NCBI GenBank assembly: GCA_937961295.1
Contig: CALGOK010000013.1
Span: forward strand, 1 to 8,347
Length of the DNA: 8,347 nucleotides
Source of the DNA: an uncultured Gemmatimonadota bacterium
GTDB lineage: Bacteria; Gemmatimonadota; Gemmatimonadetes; Gemmatimonadales; GWC2-71-9
Reading direction: 5' to 3'
Shown: positions 1 to 6,424 of the stretch, piece by piece
Position numbering within the stretch: position 1 is the first letter of the stretch
How the letters are laid out: each line of letters begins with the position of its first letter
Translations under genes and position numbers: made by a program
Notes under the pieces: model-generated
Seen by the model: the letters and a program-made list of their open reading frames with translations, nothing else
Databases searched by the model: none
Told to the model about the DNA's origin: nothing

Positions 1-1
1 C

Positions 2-451
2 ATGAACCCTACGTATTCTCCGGACGGTCGCCGGGTCGCGTTCATGAGCACCCGTCCCGGCCGCCCGCAGATCTATGTGATGGACGCCGACGGGGCCAAC
101 CAGCAGGCGCTCGATCCCTCGGCGGGACCGGGGACCGGCGGCTCGTTTGCGCCCGACTGGTCGCCCGATGGCGAGCGGATCGCCTTTCACCGCGACATCG
201 CCGGCGGGCGGCAGGTGCTGGTCTACGAGTTCGGCACCGGGCGCGCCACCGCCGTCACCGGCACCGGGCGCAACGAGGACCCGAGCTGGGCTCCCGACTC
301 GCGGCACCTGGTGTTCCGCTCGAGCCGCGGCGGCGGGTCGCAACTGTGGGTGCTCGACAGCGAGACCGGCGCGATGCGCCAGCTCACCAACCTGAACGGG
401 CCGGCGCGGATGCCGTCCTGGTCGCCGTCATTCTCCGGAACCACGCCTTGA
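2..451 (+). CDS. tolB: TolB, C-terminal part of the beta-propeller (5' end outside the window)
   Basis: TolB is the periplasmic propeller protein of the Tol-Pal system. It binds Pal and helps coordinate outer-membrane constriction during division. The visible 149 residues are PD40/WD40-like propeller blades with the recurring pattern 'SPDG..IAF.S...G..QIYVMD.DG'. The repeats are YSPDGRRVAFMSTRPG near residue 5, WSPDGERIAF near residue 53, WAPDSRHLVFRSS near residue 95, and a last strand 'PSWSPSFS' just before the TGA at 449-451. The frame is open at the left edge, so the internal ATG at base 2 is not the true start; full-length TolB is about 400 residues or more, so roughly two thirds is missing. 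PD40 propellers occur in other proteins too, but the immediate pal and ybgF neighbours make TolB the clear reading. Confidence 0.92.
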   Translation: MNPTYSPDGRRVAFMSTRPGRPQIYVMDADGANQQALDPSAGPGTGGSFAPDWSPDGERIAFHRDIAGGRQVLVYEFGTGRATAVTGTGRNEDPSWAPDSRHLVFRSSRGGGSQLWVLDSETGAMRQLTNLNGPARMPSWSPSFSGTTP

Positions 452-454
452 CAC

Positions 455-458
455 GGAG
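455..458 (+). promoter_or_regulatory. Ribosome-binding site (GGAG) of pal
   Basis: GGAG lies 7 bases before the ATG at 466 and just after the tolB stop at 449-451. It fixes the Pal start at 466, because the same frame is also open further upstream into the tolB coding region. The spacing and the lipoprotein signal directly after this ATG agree. Confidence 0.6.
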
Positions 459-465
459 CAGCACG

Positions 466-1050
466 ATGTCCCGCAGCCTTTCAGTTCTCCTCGGCCTCGC
501 GATCCTCGCCACCGCGTGCGGCAAGAAGGAAGAGCCCGTGGTGACCCCGACGCCGACCGCCCCGCAGGGGCCGGTGGTCAACCAGGACTCCATTGACGCG
601 GCCAACCGCGCCCGCGCTGAGCAGGCCCGGCGCGACTCGCTGGCCCGCGCCGCCGCTGCCGCCGAGGCCGAGCGCGCGGCGCTCGTCAACGAGATGGCGA
701 CGATGATCCACTTCGACTACGACCAGTCGGCGATCCGCAGCAGCGACATGGCGCTGCTCGCGCGGAAGGCCGACATCATGCGCGCCAACCCGAACGTGCG
801 GATCCGGGTAGTGGGTCACGCCGACGAGCGCGGGTCGGACGAGTACAACCTCGCCCTCGGCATGCGCCGCGCCACCTCGGCCAAGGAGTACCTGGTCCGG
901 CAGGGGATTGCAGCCGGGCGGATCGAGACCGCGTCGCTCGGCGAAGAGGTGCCGCTCGATCCCGCCGCCACCGAGTCGGCCTGGGCGATGAACCGCCGCG
1001 GCGAGTTCGAGATGATCGCCGGCGCCCAGACGCTGGTGCGGCCGCAGTGA
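466..1050 (+). CDS. pal: Pal, peptidoglycan-associated outer-membrane lipoprotein
   Basis: Pal anchors the outer membrane to peptidoglycan and is the target of TolB and TolA. The product is 194 residues, close to the family norm. Residues 1-17 are a lipoprotein signal (MSRSLSVLLGLAILATA) and Cys18 is the lipidation site, followed by GKKEE. A Pro/Thr and then Ala/Arg/Glu-rich helical linker runs to about residue 80. The OmpA-like domain starts at 'IHFDYDQSAI' (residues 81-90) and carries the Pal signature GHADERGSDEYN (117-128) and NLALGMRRA (128-136). Asp120 and an arginine of the RRA pair match the diaminopimelate-binding positions of the family. The start at 466 gives an immediate signal peptide and has a good ribosome-binding site. 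The TGA overlaps the GTG of the next gene, so the two are likely translationally coupled. The C-terminus 'NRRGEFEM' departs slightly from the usual NRRAxxxx ending. Confidence 0.96.
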   Translation: MSRSLSVLLGLAILATACGKKEEPVVTPTPTAPQGPVVNQDSIDAANRARAEQARRDSLARAAAAAEAERAALVNEMATMIHFDYDQSAIRSSDMALLARKADIMRANPNVRIRVVGHADERGSDEYNLALGMRRATSAKEYLVRQGIAAGRIETASLGEEVPLDPAATESAWAMNRRGEFEMIAGAQTLVRPQ

Positions 1051-1829
1051 CCCGCGGCGTCCGGCTCGCGCTGCTGCTCCTCGCGGGTGGCGCGACCGCG
1101 GGCTGCGCCACCAAGGGGCAGCTGCGCGAGATCGAGACGCAGCTGGCGATGCGGGAGCGCGAACAGGAGCGTCGCGATTCCACGCTTGCGGTCGCGCTCC
1201 AGCAGATCATGCAGGTGCAGCGCCTCACGCTCGACTCGCTCGAGGCGACCCGTCGCCAGGTCTCGCTCGCCAAGGGCGAGACCTCGGCGGAGGCGCTCGA
1301 GCTCCAGCGCCGGATCCTGAACCTCCAGGAGCAGATGGCGCAGAACAACCAGCGGATGAACGACTTCCTGGCGCAGCTCGACGCGCGCCAGGCGGCGCTG
1401 CTGACGCCCCCGCCCGCCGACGCCACGCTGGGCACGGCGGCCCCGGGCGGGGCCGCCACGGCGGTCCAGATGCTCGAGGCGGGGAACACCCAGCTGCGGC
1501 GCGGCGCGTGGGCCACCGCCCGCAATGCGTTCCAGGAGCTGCTGGTGACGCACCCGCTGTCACCGCTGGTGCCCGACGCCCTGTTCGGCATCGCCGAGAC
1601 CTACGCCACCACCCTGCCCGACTCGGCGACTGCCTACTACCTCGAGGTCGCCCGCAACCACGGCGACTCGCCCAAGGCGGCCTCGGCGATGTTCAAGCTG
1701 GGGACCCGGGCGCAGTCGCGCGGCGACCTGGCCGAGGCGCGCCGATGGTACACGTCGGTGGTGGCCGACAAGTACCGCGGCACCGCCGAGTACGACCTCG
1801 CGCGTGACCGGCTGCGGCAGCTGCCCTAG
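1047..1829 (+). CDS. ybgF: YbgF/CpoB-type Tol-Pal accessory protein, predicted lipoprotein
   Basis: The 260-residue product has the CpoB/YbgF architecture: an export signal, a trimerising coiled coil, then a TPR domain. In enterobacteria this periplasmic protein links Tol-Pal to peptidoglycan synthesis (PBP1B) at the septum. The start is a GTG that overlaps the pal stop (GTGA, 1047-1050); no strong Shine-Dalgarno is visible, consistent with coupling to pal. Residues 1-19 are hydrophobic after Arg4 and Arg6 and end in 'ATAG', and Cys20 is a probable lipidation site. Residues 24-117 are a charged Gln/Glu/Arg-rich coiled coil. Residues 134-260 hold TPR helices such as 'QLRRGAWATARNAFQELL', 'ALFGIAETYA' and 'YDLARDRLRQLP'. 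Enterobacterial CpoB is soluble, so lipid anchoring here is a difference inferred from the lipobox. That lipobox is not ideal, because Thr stands at -3. Confidence 0.9.
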   Translation: MTRGVRLALLLLAGGATAGCATKGQLREIETQLAMREREQERRDSTLAVALQQIMQVQRLTLDSLEATRRQVSLAKGETSAEALELQRRILNLQEQMAQNNQRMNDFLAQLDARQAALLTPPPADATLGTAAPGGAATAVQMLEAGNTQLRRGAWATARNAFQELLVTHPLSPLVPDALFGIAETYATTLPDSATAYYLEVARNHGDSPKAASAMFKLGTRAQSRGDLAEARRWYTSVVADKYRGTAEYDLARDRLRQLP

Positions 1830-1847
1830 CGCGCTCCGGCGCCTTCC

Positions 1848-2582
1848 ATGACCAACCCGACCGGCGAGATGCCGTTCCTCGACCACCTCGAGGAGCTGCG
1901 CTCGCGGCTGTTCAAGGCGCTCGGCGCCACCGTGGTCGGCGTGGGCATCGGCATCTGGGCGGTGCTGCACTTCCGCGCCATCGAGTTCCTGGCCGGTCCG
2001 ATCGCGCCCTACCTGCCCAACGGGAAGCTCACCATCCTCGGGGTCACCGACCAGTTCCTGATCACGCTGAAGCTCGGCGCGGTCGTGGGGCTGGTGCTTG
2101 CCTCGCCGGTGGTGCTCTACCAGCTGTGGGCGTTCCTGTCGCCGGCGCTGTACGAGCGCGAGCGCAAGGCGATGATCCCCGCGCTGTTCGTGGGGCTGGT
2201 GCTGTTCGTCGTCGGGGCGTGGGTGGGCTGGACCTTCGTGCTGCCCAAGGCGATCCCGATCATGCTGGGCTTCCAGTCGGACGCCTTCAACAACATGATC
2301 ACGTACGATCGCTACTTCCCGTTCGTGATCCAGATCCTCCTGGCGCTCGGCATTTCGGCCGAGGTGCCGCTGGTGATGATCCTGCTGGCGGCGCTGGGGA
2401 TCTTCGATGCGCGGCGCTACAACAAGTTTCGGCGCTACGCCGTGCTGCTGGCGTTCGTTGGCGGCGCGCTGATGTCACCCGGCGGCGACGCGTTCCTGAT
2501 GCTGCTGCTCACGCTGCCGCTGCTGCTGCTCTACGAGATCGGCGTGGCGGGGGCGTACCTGGTGCAGCGGCGATCGCGCCGT
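1848..2582 (+). other. tatC: TatC domain of the fusion protein
   Basis: This part has six predicted membrane helices at about residues 21-43, 72-98, 108-132, 157-182, 196-211 and 215-238. Family landmarks are all present. 'HLEELRSRL' (13-21) contains Glu16, matching E. coli Glu15 of the signal-peptide site. 'SPVVLYQLWAFLSPALYERER' (about 86-106) contains Glu105, matching E. coli Glu103. 'GISAEVPL' places Glu172 where E. coli has Glu170. 'SPGGDAFLMLLLTLPLLL' and 'YEIGV' precede the end of helix 6. The domain is therefore neither truncated nor missing its key acidic residues, and should be functional. It ends in a basic tail (QRRSRR, residues 240-245), as expected for the cytoplasmic C-terminus of TatC. 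No tatA or tatB gene is visible in the window. Confidence 0.93.
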
Positions 2583-5447
2583 GCGGCCGGCGGGGGACCC
2601 TCGATCGGGGGCGGCACCACGGCGATGCTGGCGATCCTGCTCAGCCTCGGCCTCGCGGGCACCACGCCGCTCGCGGCCCAGGTGGGGGGCGCGCCGCGTT
2701 CGGGCGGCCTCGGGGCGCTGGGGCGGATCGACACCCTCCGCCGCGGCGGCCAGCAGGCGCGCGAGGTGGACAGTGCCACCGCCCGGCGCCTCGGGCTGCC
2801 GACCGCGCCGAGCCGCGAGTTCCCGGCGCCGGACTCGGTGATGCGGGCGCTGCTCGAGCGACCCGGCTTCGCGCGGACCCGCTACCTCGGCGACACCGCC
2901 CGGATGGTGGCGGACTCGCAGGTGATCGTGCTCTCGGGGAAGGCCGCCACCGAGCGCGAGGGCGCGGTGATGGAGGCCGACCGGATCGTCTACGACGACC
3001 CGGCGTGCCTGCTCGTCGCGAGCGGCGCTCCCCGGCTGTTCGACGACGACAAGATTGCCATCGGCCGGGTGCTCCGCTTCGACACCTGCCGCGAGCGCGG
3101 GGTGTTCAGCGAGGCATTCACCACCTTCGACGAGCTGGGCGACAACTGGTTCGTGCGCGGCAACCTCGCGGTCGACTCGAGCGCCTCGCGGCTCTACGCC
3201 GCGGGGGGCGAGTTCACGTCGTGCGACCTGCCCCAGCCGCATTACCACTTCGAGGCCGGCGAGGTGAAGTGGGTGTCGCAGTCGTACCTGGTGGCGCGGC
3301 CGGCGGTGCTGTACGTGCGCGACGTGCCGATCGCGTGGCTGCCGTTCCTGTTCCAGGACACCAAGCCCGGCCGGCGCTCGGGGATCCTCATCCCGCAGTT
3401 CGGCTTCAACGACATCGTCCGACCGACGCGCGGCTACAACCGGCAGATCACCAACATCGGCTACTACTGGGCGCCGAACGACTACATCGGCGCCACGGCT
3501 CGGTTCGACTGGTTCTCGTCGCGCTACATCCAGTTCGGCGGCGAGCTGCAGTACGACTGGCGCAACCGCTTCCTCTCGGGCGCCTTCGCGGTGAATCGGC
3601 AGGTGGAGATCGACGGCGGCTCGTCGACGCAGCTGCAGTGGACTCATGCCCAGCGCTTCAACGTCTCCACGCAGCTGCAGCTCAGCGCCAACTACGTCAC
3701 CAACACGCGGGTCCTCTCCGGGAACGCGGTCGACCCGCTGCTGTCGACCCAGCAGATCTCGTCGTCGGCCAACTTCAGCAAGCGCTTCGCCTGGGGGACC
3801 GTCACGCTGGGCGGCACCCGCCGCCAGAACGTCAGCGACGGCTCGGGAACGATGACGCTGCCGTCGCTCACGGTGACGCCGGCCCCGATCGCGCTGGCCG
3901 GGCCGGTGTCGTGGTCGCCCACCTTCTCGGCGACCAACGACGTGGCCTTCAGCACGCCGCTCGCCGCCGAGCTGGTGGTGGGCGGCGGCGTGATCGACAC
4001 GGTGCTGGCCACCGGCAGCGCGCGGACCTCCTCGGTGCGGTTCGACACGCCGTTCACCATCGGGACGTTCACCTGGCGCAACCAGGTGACGTACCAGGAC
4101 CAGCGACTCACCGCGCGCACGGTGGTCACCGAGCGGGTGCCCGACCTCTCCACGCCGGCGCCCGACGACTCGGTGACCGTCAGCACGGTGCGCGGCGGGA
4201 CCTTCCAGTCAGGGGTCAACTGGGAAACGGGAATCAACCTGCCACAGCTGCTCCGCGGCTCGTGGAAGGTGCAGCCGTCGCTGGCGATCGTGAACGCGAC
4301 CAGTGGCCCGTTCCTGCTGCGGAACGAGCGCACCAACGGGCGCTGGGTGCAGCAGTCGAAGCGGATCGAGCTCGGGCTCGCGGCGCGGCCCGACTTCTTC
4401 GGCTTCCTGGATGCCGGGGTCGGCCCGTACGACCGGTTCCGGCACCAGTTCTCCCCGAACATCACCATGCAGTGGTCGCCCGAGGCCAGCGTGCCGGCGG
4501 AGTACGCCGCCGCGCTGCCGCGGCGGAGCACCGGCGCGGTGGCGCCGCCCCGGATGGAGCTGCGGATCGGGCTGACCCAGAACTTCCAGGCCAAGCCGCG
4601 GCCCGAGCCGGGCGACACGACCACCGATCCGCGGGGGCTCCCGCCCGTGACGTTGCTGAGCGTGAACACCAGCGCCATCGGCTACGACTTCGAGCAGGCC
4701 AAGCTCGACGGACGCACGGGGTGGACCAGCCAGGCGGTGACCAACCAGATCCAGAGCGACCTGGTGCAGGGCTTCACGCTGTCGCTGACCCATGACCTGT
4801 GGGATGGCGCGGTGGGATCCGACACGGCACGGTTCGACCCGTTCCTGCAATCGGTGTCGGCCAACTTCACCATGACCGGCCGCACCTTCGGCTCGCTGCT
4901 GTCGCTGTTCGGCCTCGGGAGCGCCGGCGACGTCCGGGCCACCCGGGCCGCCGACACCAGCACCACGCGCTTCCAGCCGATGGGCGATCCGCGGTTCCGG
5001 CCGGGGTCGTTCGCCACCACCAACCCGATGATGATGCCGCGGCAGCAAGGCTTCTCCGCCGGGGTGACCTACTCGCTCACCCGGCAGCGCACGCCCGGCG
5101 TGGTGGCCCTGCCCAACACGCCCGGTCCCGGCGAGTTCGACGACGACCCGCTCGGCACCCTGCCGCTGCCGGTGGTGCCGATCCAGGGCGCGCGCCAGAA
5201 CATCGGCCTCAACATGTCCTTCGCGCCGACCACGTTCTGGTCGGTGTCGTGGAACACGCAGTACAACGTGACCGACGGGCGCTTCGAGTCGCACCAGCTG
5301 CAGCTCACCCGCGACCTCCACGACTGGCGCGCGGCATTCAACTTCATGCGCAACGCCAACGGCAACTTCGCGCTCTACTTCAACATCTACCTGTCGTCGC
5401 TGCCCGACATCAAGTTCGACTACAACCAGACCACGCTGCAGCCCTGA
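1848..5447 (+). CDS. TatC-LptD in-frame fusion (twin-arginine translocase subunit plus LPS-assembly outer-membrane protein)
   Basis: One frame of 1199 codons encodes two proteins of different pathways. Residues 1-245 are TatC, the inner-membrane receptor for twin-arginine signal peptides, complete at about its usual length. Residues 260-277 look like a signal peptide, and from 278 to the TGA there is a complete LptD (about 920 residues), the outer-membrane barrel that inserts LPS. The ATG at 1848 starts 18 bases after the ybgF stop, with only a weak Shine-Dalgarno, and leads straight into the TatC N-terminus 'PFLDHLEELRSRL'. No stop lies between the modules. The mature protein ends in 'TTLQP', without the aromatic last residue typical of many barrels. 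The fusion is either a natural polyprotein or the product of a stop codon lost by mutation or sequencing error. The product could be cut by signal peptidase I at the junction. Identity of each half is firm; how the product matures is inference. Confidence 0.9.
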   Translation: MTNPTGEMPFLDHLEELRSRLFKALGATVVGVGIGIWAVLHFRAIEFLAGPIAPYLPNGKLTILGVTDQFLITLKLGAVVGLVLASPVVLYQLWAFLSPALYERERKAMIPALFVGLVLFVVGAWVGWTFVLPKAIPIMLGFQSDAFNNMITYDRYFPFVIQILLALGISAEVPLVMILLAALGIFDARRYNKFRRYAVLLAFVGGALMSPGGDAFLMLLLTLPLLLLYEIGVAGAYLVQRRSRRAAGGGPSIGGGTTAMLAILLSLGLAGTTPLAAQVGGAPRSGGLGALGRIDTLRRGGQQAREVDSATARRLGLPTAPSREFPAPDSVMRALLERPGFARTRYLGDTARMVADSQVIVLSGKAATEREGAVMEADRIVYDDPACLLVASGAPRLFDDDKIAIGRVLRFDTCRERGVFSEAFTTFDELGDNWFVRGNLAVDSSASRLYAAGGEFTSCDLPQPHYHFEAGEVKWVSQSYLVARPAVLYVRDVPIAWLPFLFQDTKPGRRSGILIPQFGFNDIVRPTRGYNRQITNIGYYWAPNDYIGATARFDWFSSRYIQFGGELQYDWRNRFLSGAFAVNRQVEIDGGSSTQLQWTHAQRFNVSTQLQLSANYVTNTRVLSGNAVDPLLSTQQISSSANFSKRFAWGTVTLGGTRRQNVSDGSGTMTLPSLTVTPAPIALAGPVSWSPTFSATNDVAFSTPLAAELVVGGGVIDTVLATGSARTSSVRFDTPFTIGTFTWRNQVTYQDQRLTARTVVTERVPDLSTPAPDDSVTVSTVRGGTFQSGVNWETGINLPQLLRGSWKVQPSLAIVNATSGPFLLRNERTNGRWVQQSKRIELGLAARPDFFGFLDAGVGPYDRFRHQFSPNITMQWSPEASVPAEYAAALPRRSTGAVAPPRMELRIGLTQNFQAKPRPEPGDTTTDPRGLPPVTLLSVNTSAIGYDFEQAKLDGRTGWTSQAVTNQIQSDLVQGFTLSLTHDLWDGAVGSDTARFDPFLQSVSANFTMTGRTFGSLLSLFGLGSAGDVRATRAADTSTTRFQPMGDPRFRPGSFATTNPMMMPRQQGFSAGVTYSLTRQRTPGVVALPNTPGPGEFDDDPLGTLPLPVVPIQGARQNIGLNMSFAPTTFWSVSWNTQYNVTDGRFESHQLQLTRDLHDWRAAFNFMRNANGNFALYFNIYLSSLPDIKFDYNQTTLQP
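2625..2678 (+). other. Signal-peptide-like segment at the TatC-LptD junction (possible internal LptD start)
   Basis: Residues 260-277 (MLAILLSLGLAGTTPLAA) form a hydrophobic core followed by a plausible signal peptidase I site, LAA|Q, at 277/278. The basic stretch RRSRR (241-245) and a Gly/Ser/Pro-rich spacer sit just before it and would serve as the positive n-region. In-frame candidate internal starts are ATG 2625 and GTG 2562, each preceded by G-rich sequence that is only a weak Shine-Dalgarno. Because TatC ends in the cytoplasm, this segment would behave as a seventh helix delivering LptD to the periplasm. Confidence 0.6.
2679..5447 (+). other. lptD: LptD domain of the fusion protein
   Basis: After a short Gly/Ala/Arg-rich lead, residues about 345-520 form the OstA/LptA-like periplasmic jellyroll ('VLSGKA..EREGAVMEADRI', then 'FTSCDLPQPHYHFEAGEVKW' from 456). 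They lead into the conserved transition 'KPGRRSGILIP' (506-516), which matches the 'GDKRRSGFLIP' region of E. coli LptD. Residues about 520-1199 are an amphipathic beta-barrel with many alternating strands, such as 'NIGYYWAPNDYIGATARFDW', 'FLSGAFAVNRQVEI' and the final 'NGNFALYFNIYLSSLPDIKF'. The mature length of about 920 residues exceeds the 784-residue E. coli protein, owing to long loops. Cysteines occur only at 387, 414 and 459, and none is in the barrel, so the E. coli disulfides that join jellyroll to barrel cannot form. No LptE-like gene is obvious, though the small downstream lipoprotein is nearby. Confidence 0.9.
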
Positions 5448-5467
5448 GTGTCCTGAATTGTGGACAC
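5448..5467. promoter_or_regulatory. Perfect 6-bp inverted repeat directly after the lptD stop
   Basis: GTGTCC (5448-5453) and GGACAC (5462-5467) are perfect inverted arms around the 8-base centre TGAATTGT. The repeat starts at the base after the TGA (5445-5447). No T-run follows (the next bases are CCGGCGG), so it is a poor intrinsic terminator. An AT-richer centre between GC arms is the shape of a dimeric-regulator operator, but it could also be a weak mRNA 3' hairpin. Confidence 0.4.
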
Positions 5468-5567
5468 CCGGCGGCCCCGCGACGGCGGTGGGCCGGTGGA
5501 ACGCCAGCTGGAATGCGGGATGTGGCGCGGCACGCGGGGTGCACTTGCTCCGGGGCGAACCTCCACC

Positions 5568-5571
5568 GGAG
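5568..5571 (+). promoter_or_regulatory. Ribosome-binding site (GGAG) deciding the GTG start at 5578
   Basis: GGAG is 6 bases before GTG 5578. The frame is open back to an ATG at 5458, but that longer version would place about 40 non-signal residues before the lipoprotein signal. The GGAG spacing and the position of the signal peptide favour 5578. Confidence 0.65.
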
Positions 5572-5577
5572 TGGTCC

Positions 5578-6411
5578 GTGCATCGCCTGTTCCCGTTCCT
5601 GTTCCTGCCGCTGCTCGCCGCATGCGAGCAACTCGTCATCGGCCCAGTGGGCGAGGCACCGCCGCCGCCGGCGACGGTCACCAGCACGTCGCTCGACGGG
5701 CGGGTGGCGCTGGCGTGGTCCGACGAGTCCTACCAGTGGAACCCGGCGCGCTTCCGGCTCTACCGCGTGTGGAGTGCGGCGTACGACCTCGACCGCGACC
5801 TCTGTCACTCGCCGTGGTCGGTGGAAGGCACCACGGTGGCGCCGTCGTTCGTGGTGGGCGCCCTGGTCAATGGCGACCCGCGCTGCTTCCGGGTGAGCGC
5901 CGAGTCGACCGACGGCTACGAATCGGCGTTCTCACCGGCCCGCTTCGACACGCCGCGATTCGATGCGAGCAACGAGGTGCTCTTCGCGCGCCAGGTGAAC
6001 GATGCCGAGGCCGGCTTCCGGTTCTGGCGAGACCTCGACGGCGACCGCCGCGCGGTGCGTGGCGAGCTCGGCTGGGTCGAGAGCGGCGCCGGGCCGGTGG
6101 ACATCGCCGTGGTGCGCGGCAACGACGGCGCGTTGTACCTCGAGCCGGTGCGGGCGGGCACCCAGCTGGCCATCTGGGACAACGCCCCGATCGCCAAGCT
6201 GACCGACATCGATGTCGCGCCGGCCGCTGGCTACTCCCGGAACGCGATCGAGGCCGTGGCGGGGTGGGGATACGTGGTCCGCATGGACGGCCCGGACGGC
6301 TGGGCCCGGTTCGGGGCGATCCGGGTCACCTGGTCGGGAACCGGCCACCTGATCTTCGAGTGGGCCTTCCAGGACGACCCGGGGAACCCGGAGCTGCTGC
6401 GGGCGGAATAG
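5578..6411 (+). CDS. Predicted lipoprotein with a fibronectin type III-like region, function unknown
   Basis: The 277-residue product is not recognised as a named family. Residues 1-15 are a compact lipoprotein signal (MHRLFPFLFLPLLAA) with a good lipobox LLAAC; Cys16 is the lipidation site. A Pro-rich spacer (GEAPPPPATV) leads into a beta-rich stretch of about 90 residues. This stretch has the fibronectin III pattern 'ALAWSDES..NPARFRLYRVWS', ending 'RCFRVSAESTDGYESAFSP'. Cys76 and Cys103 within it could form a disulfide. The remainder (about 120-277) is also beta-rich, with no motif I can name. The protein should sit on a membrane facing the periplasm, or at the cell surface. It follows lptD by 130 bases on the same strand, so co-transcription is possible but unproven. 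An LptE role was considered because LptE is a lipoprotein partner of LptD, but this protein is larger and shows no LptE signature. Confidence 0.82.
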   Translation: MHRLFPFLFLPLLAACEQLVIGPVGEAPPPPATVTSTSLDGRVALAWSDESYQWNPARFRLYRVWSAAYDLDRDLCHSPWSVEGTTVAPSFVVGALVNGDPRCFRVSAESTDGYESAFSPARFDTPRFDASNEVLFARQVNDAEAGFRFWRDLDGDRRAVRGELGWVESGAGPVDIAVVRGNDGALYLEPVRAGTQLAIWDNAPIAKLTDIDVAPAAGYSRNAIEAVAGWGYVVRMDGPDGWARFGAIRVTWSGTGHLIFEWAFQDDPGNPELLRAE

Positions 6412-6424
6412 CTGGACGATACTG

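Noticed and set aside
2568..2582. RRSRR at the junction read as a twin-arginine signal
   Set aside because: It lacks the SRRxFLK context. It is better explained as TatC's basic cytoplasmic tail or a Sec signal n-region, so the idea that TatC exports its own fused LptD is not supported.
2126..4795. 889-codon open frame overlapping tatC-lptD on the + strand
   Set aside because: It is the shifted-frame shadow of the real gene. Its translation is Arg/Ala/Gly-rich and low in complexity, as expected from GC-rich codons read out of phase.
5448..5467. Intrinsic terminator after lptD
   Set aside because: The stem is only 6 bp and no T-run follows; kept as an operator-like inverted repeat instead.
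5458..5577. Upstream ATG extension of the lipoprotein gene
   Set aside because: It would add 40 residues before the signal peptide. GTG 5578 has a well-spaced GGAG and an immediate lipoprotein signal.
4209..5687. 492-codon minus-strand open frame
   Set aside because: It is antisense to LptD, His/Arg/Gly-rich with no domain, and spans the intergenic inverted repeat. The + strand product is a clear family member.
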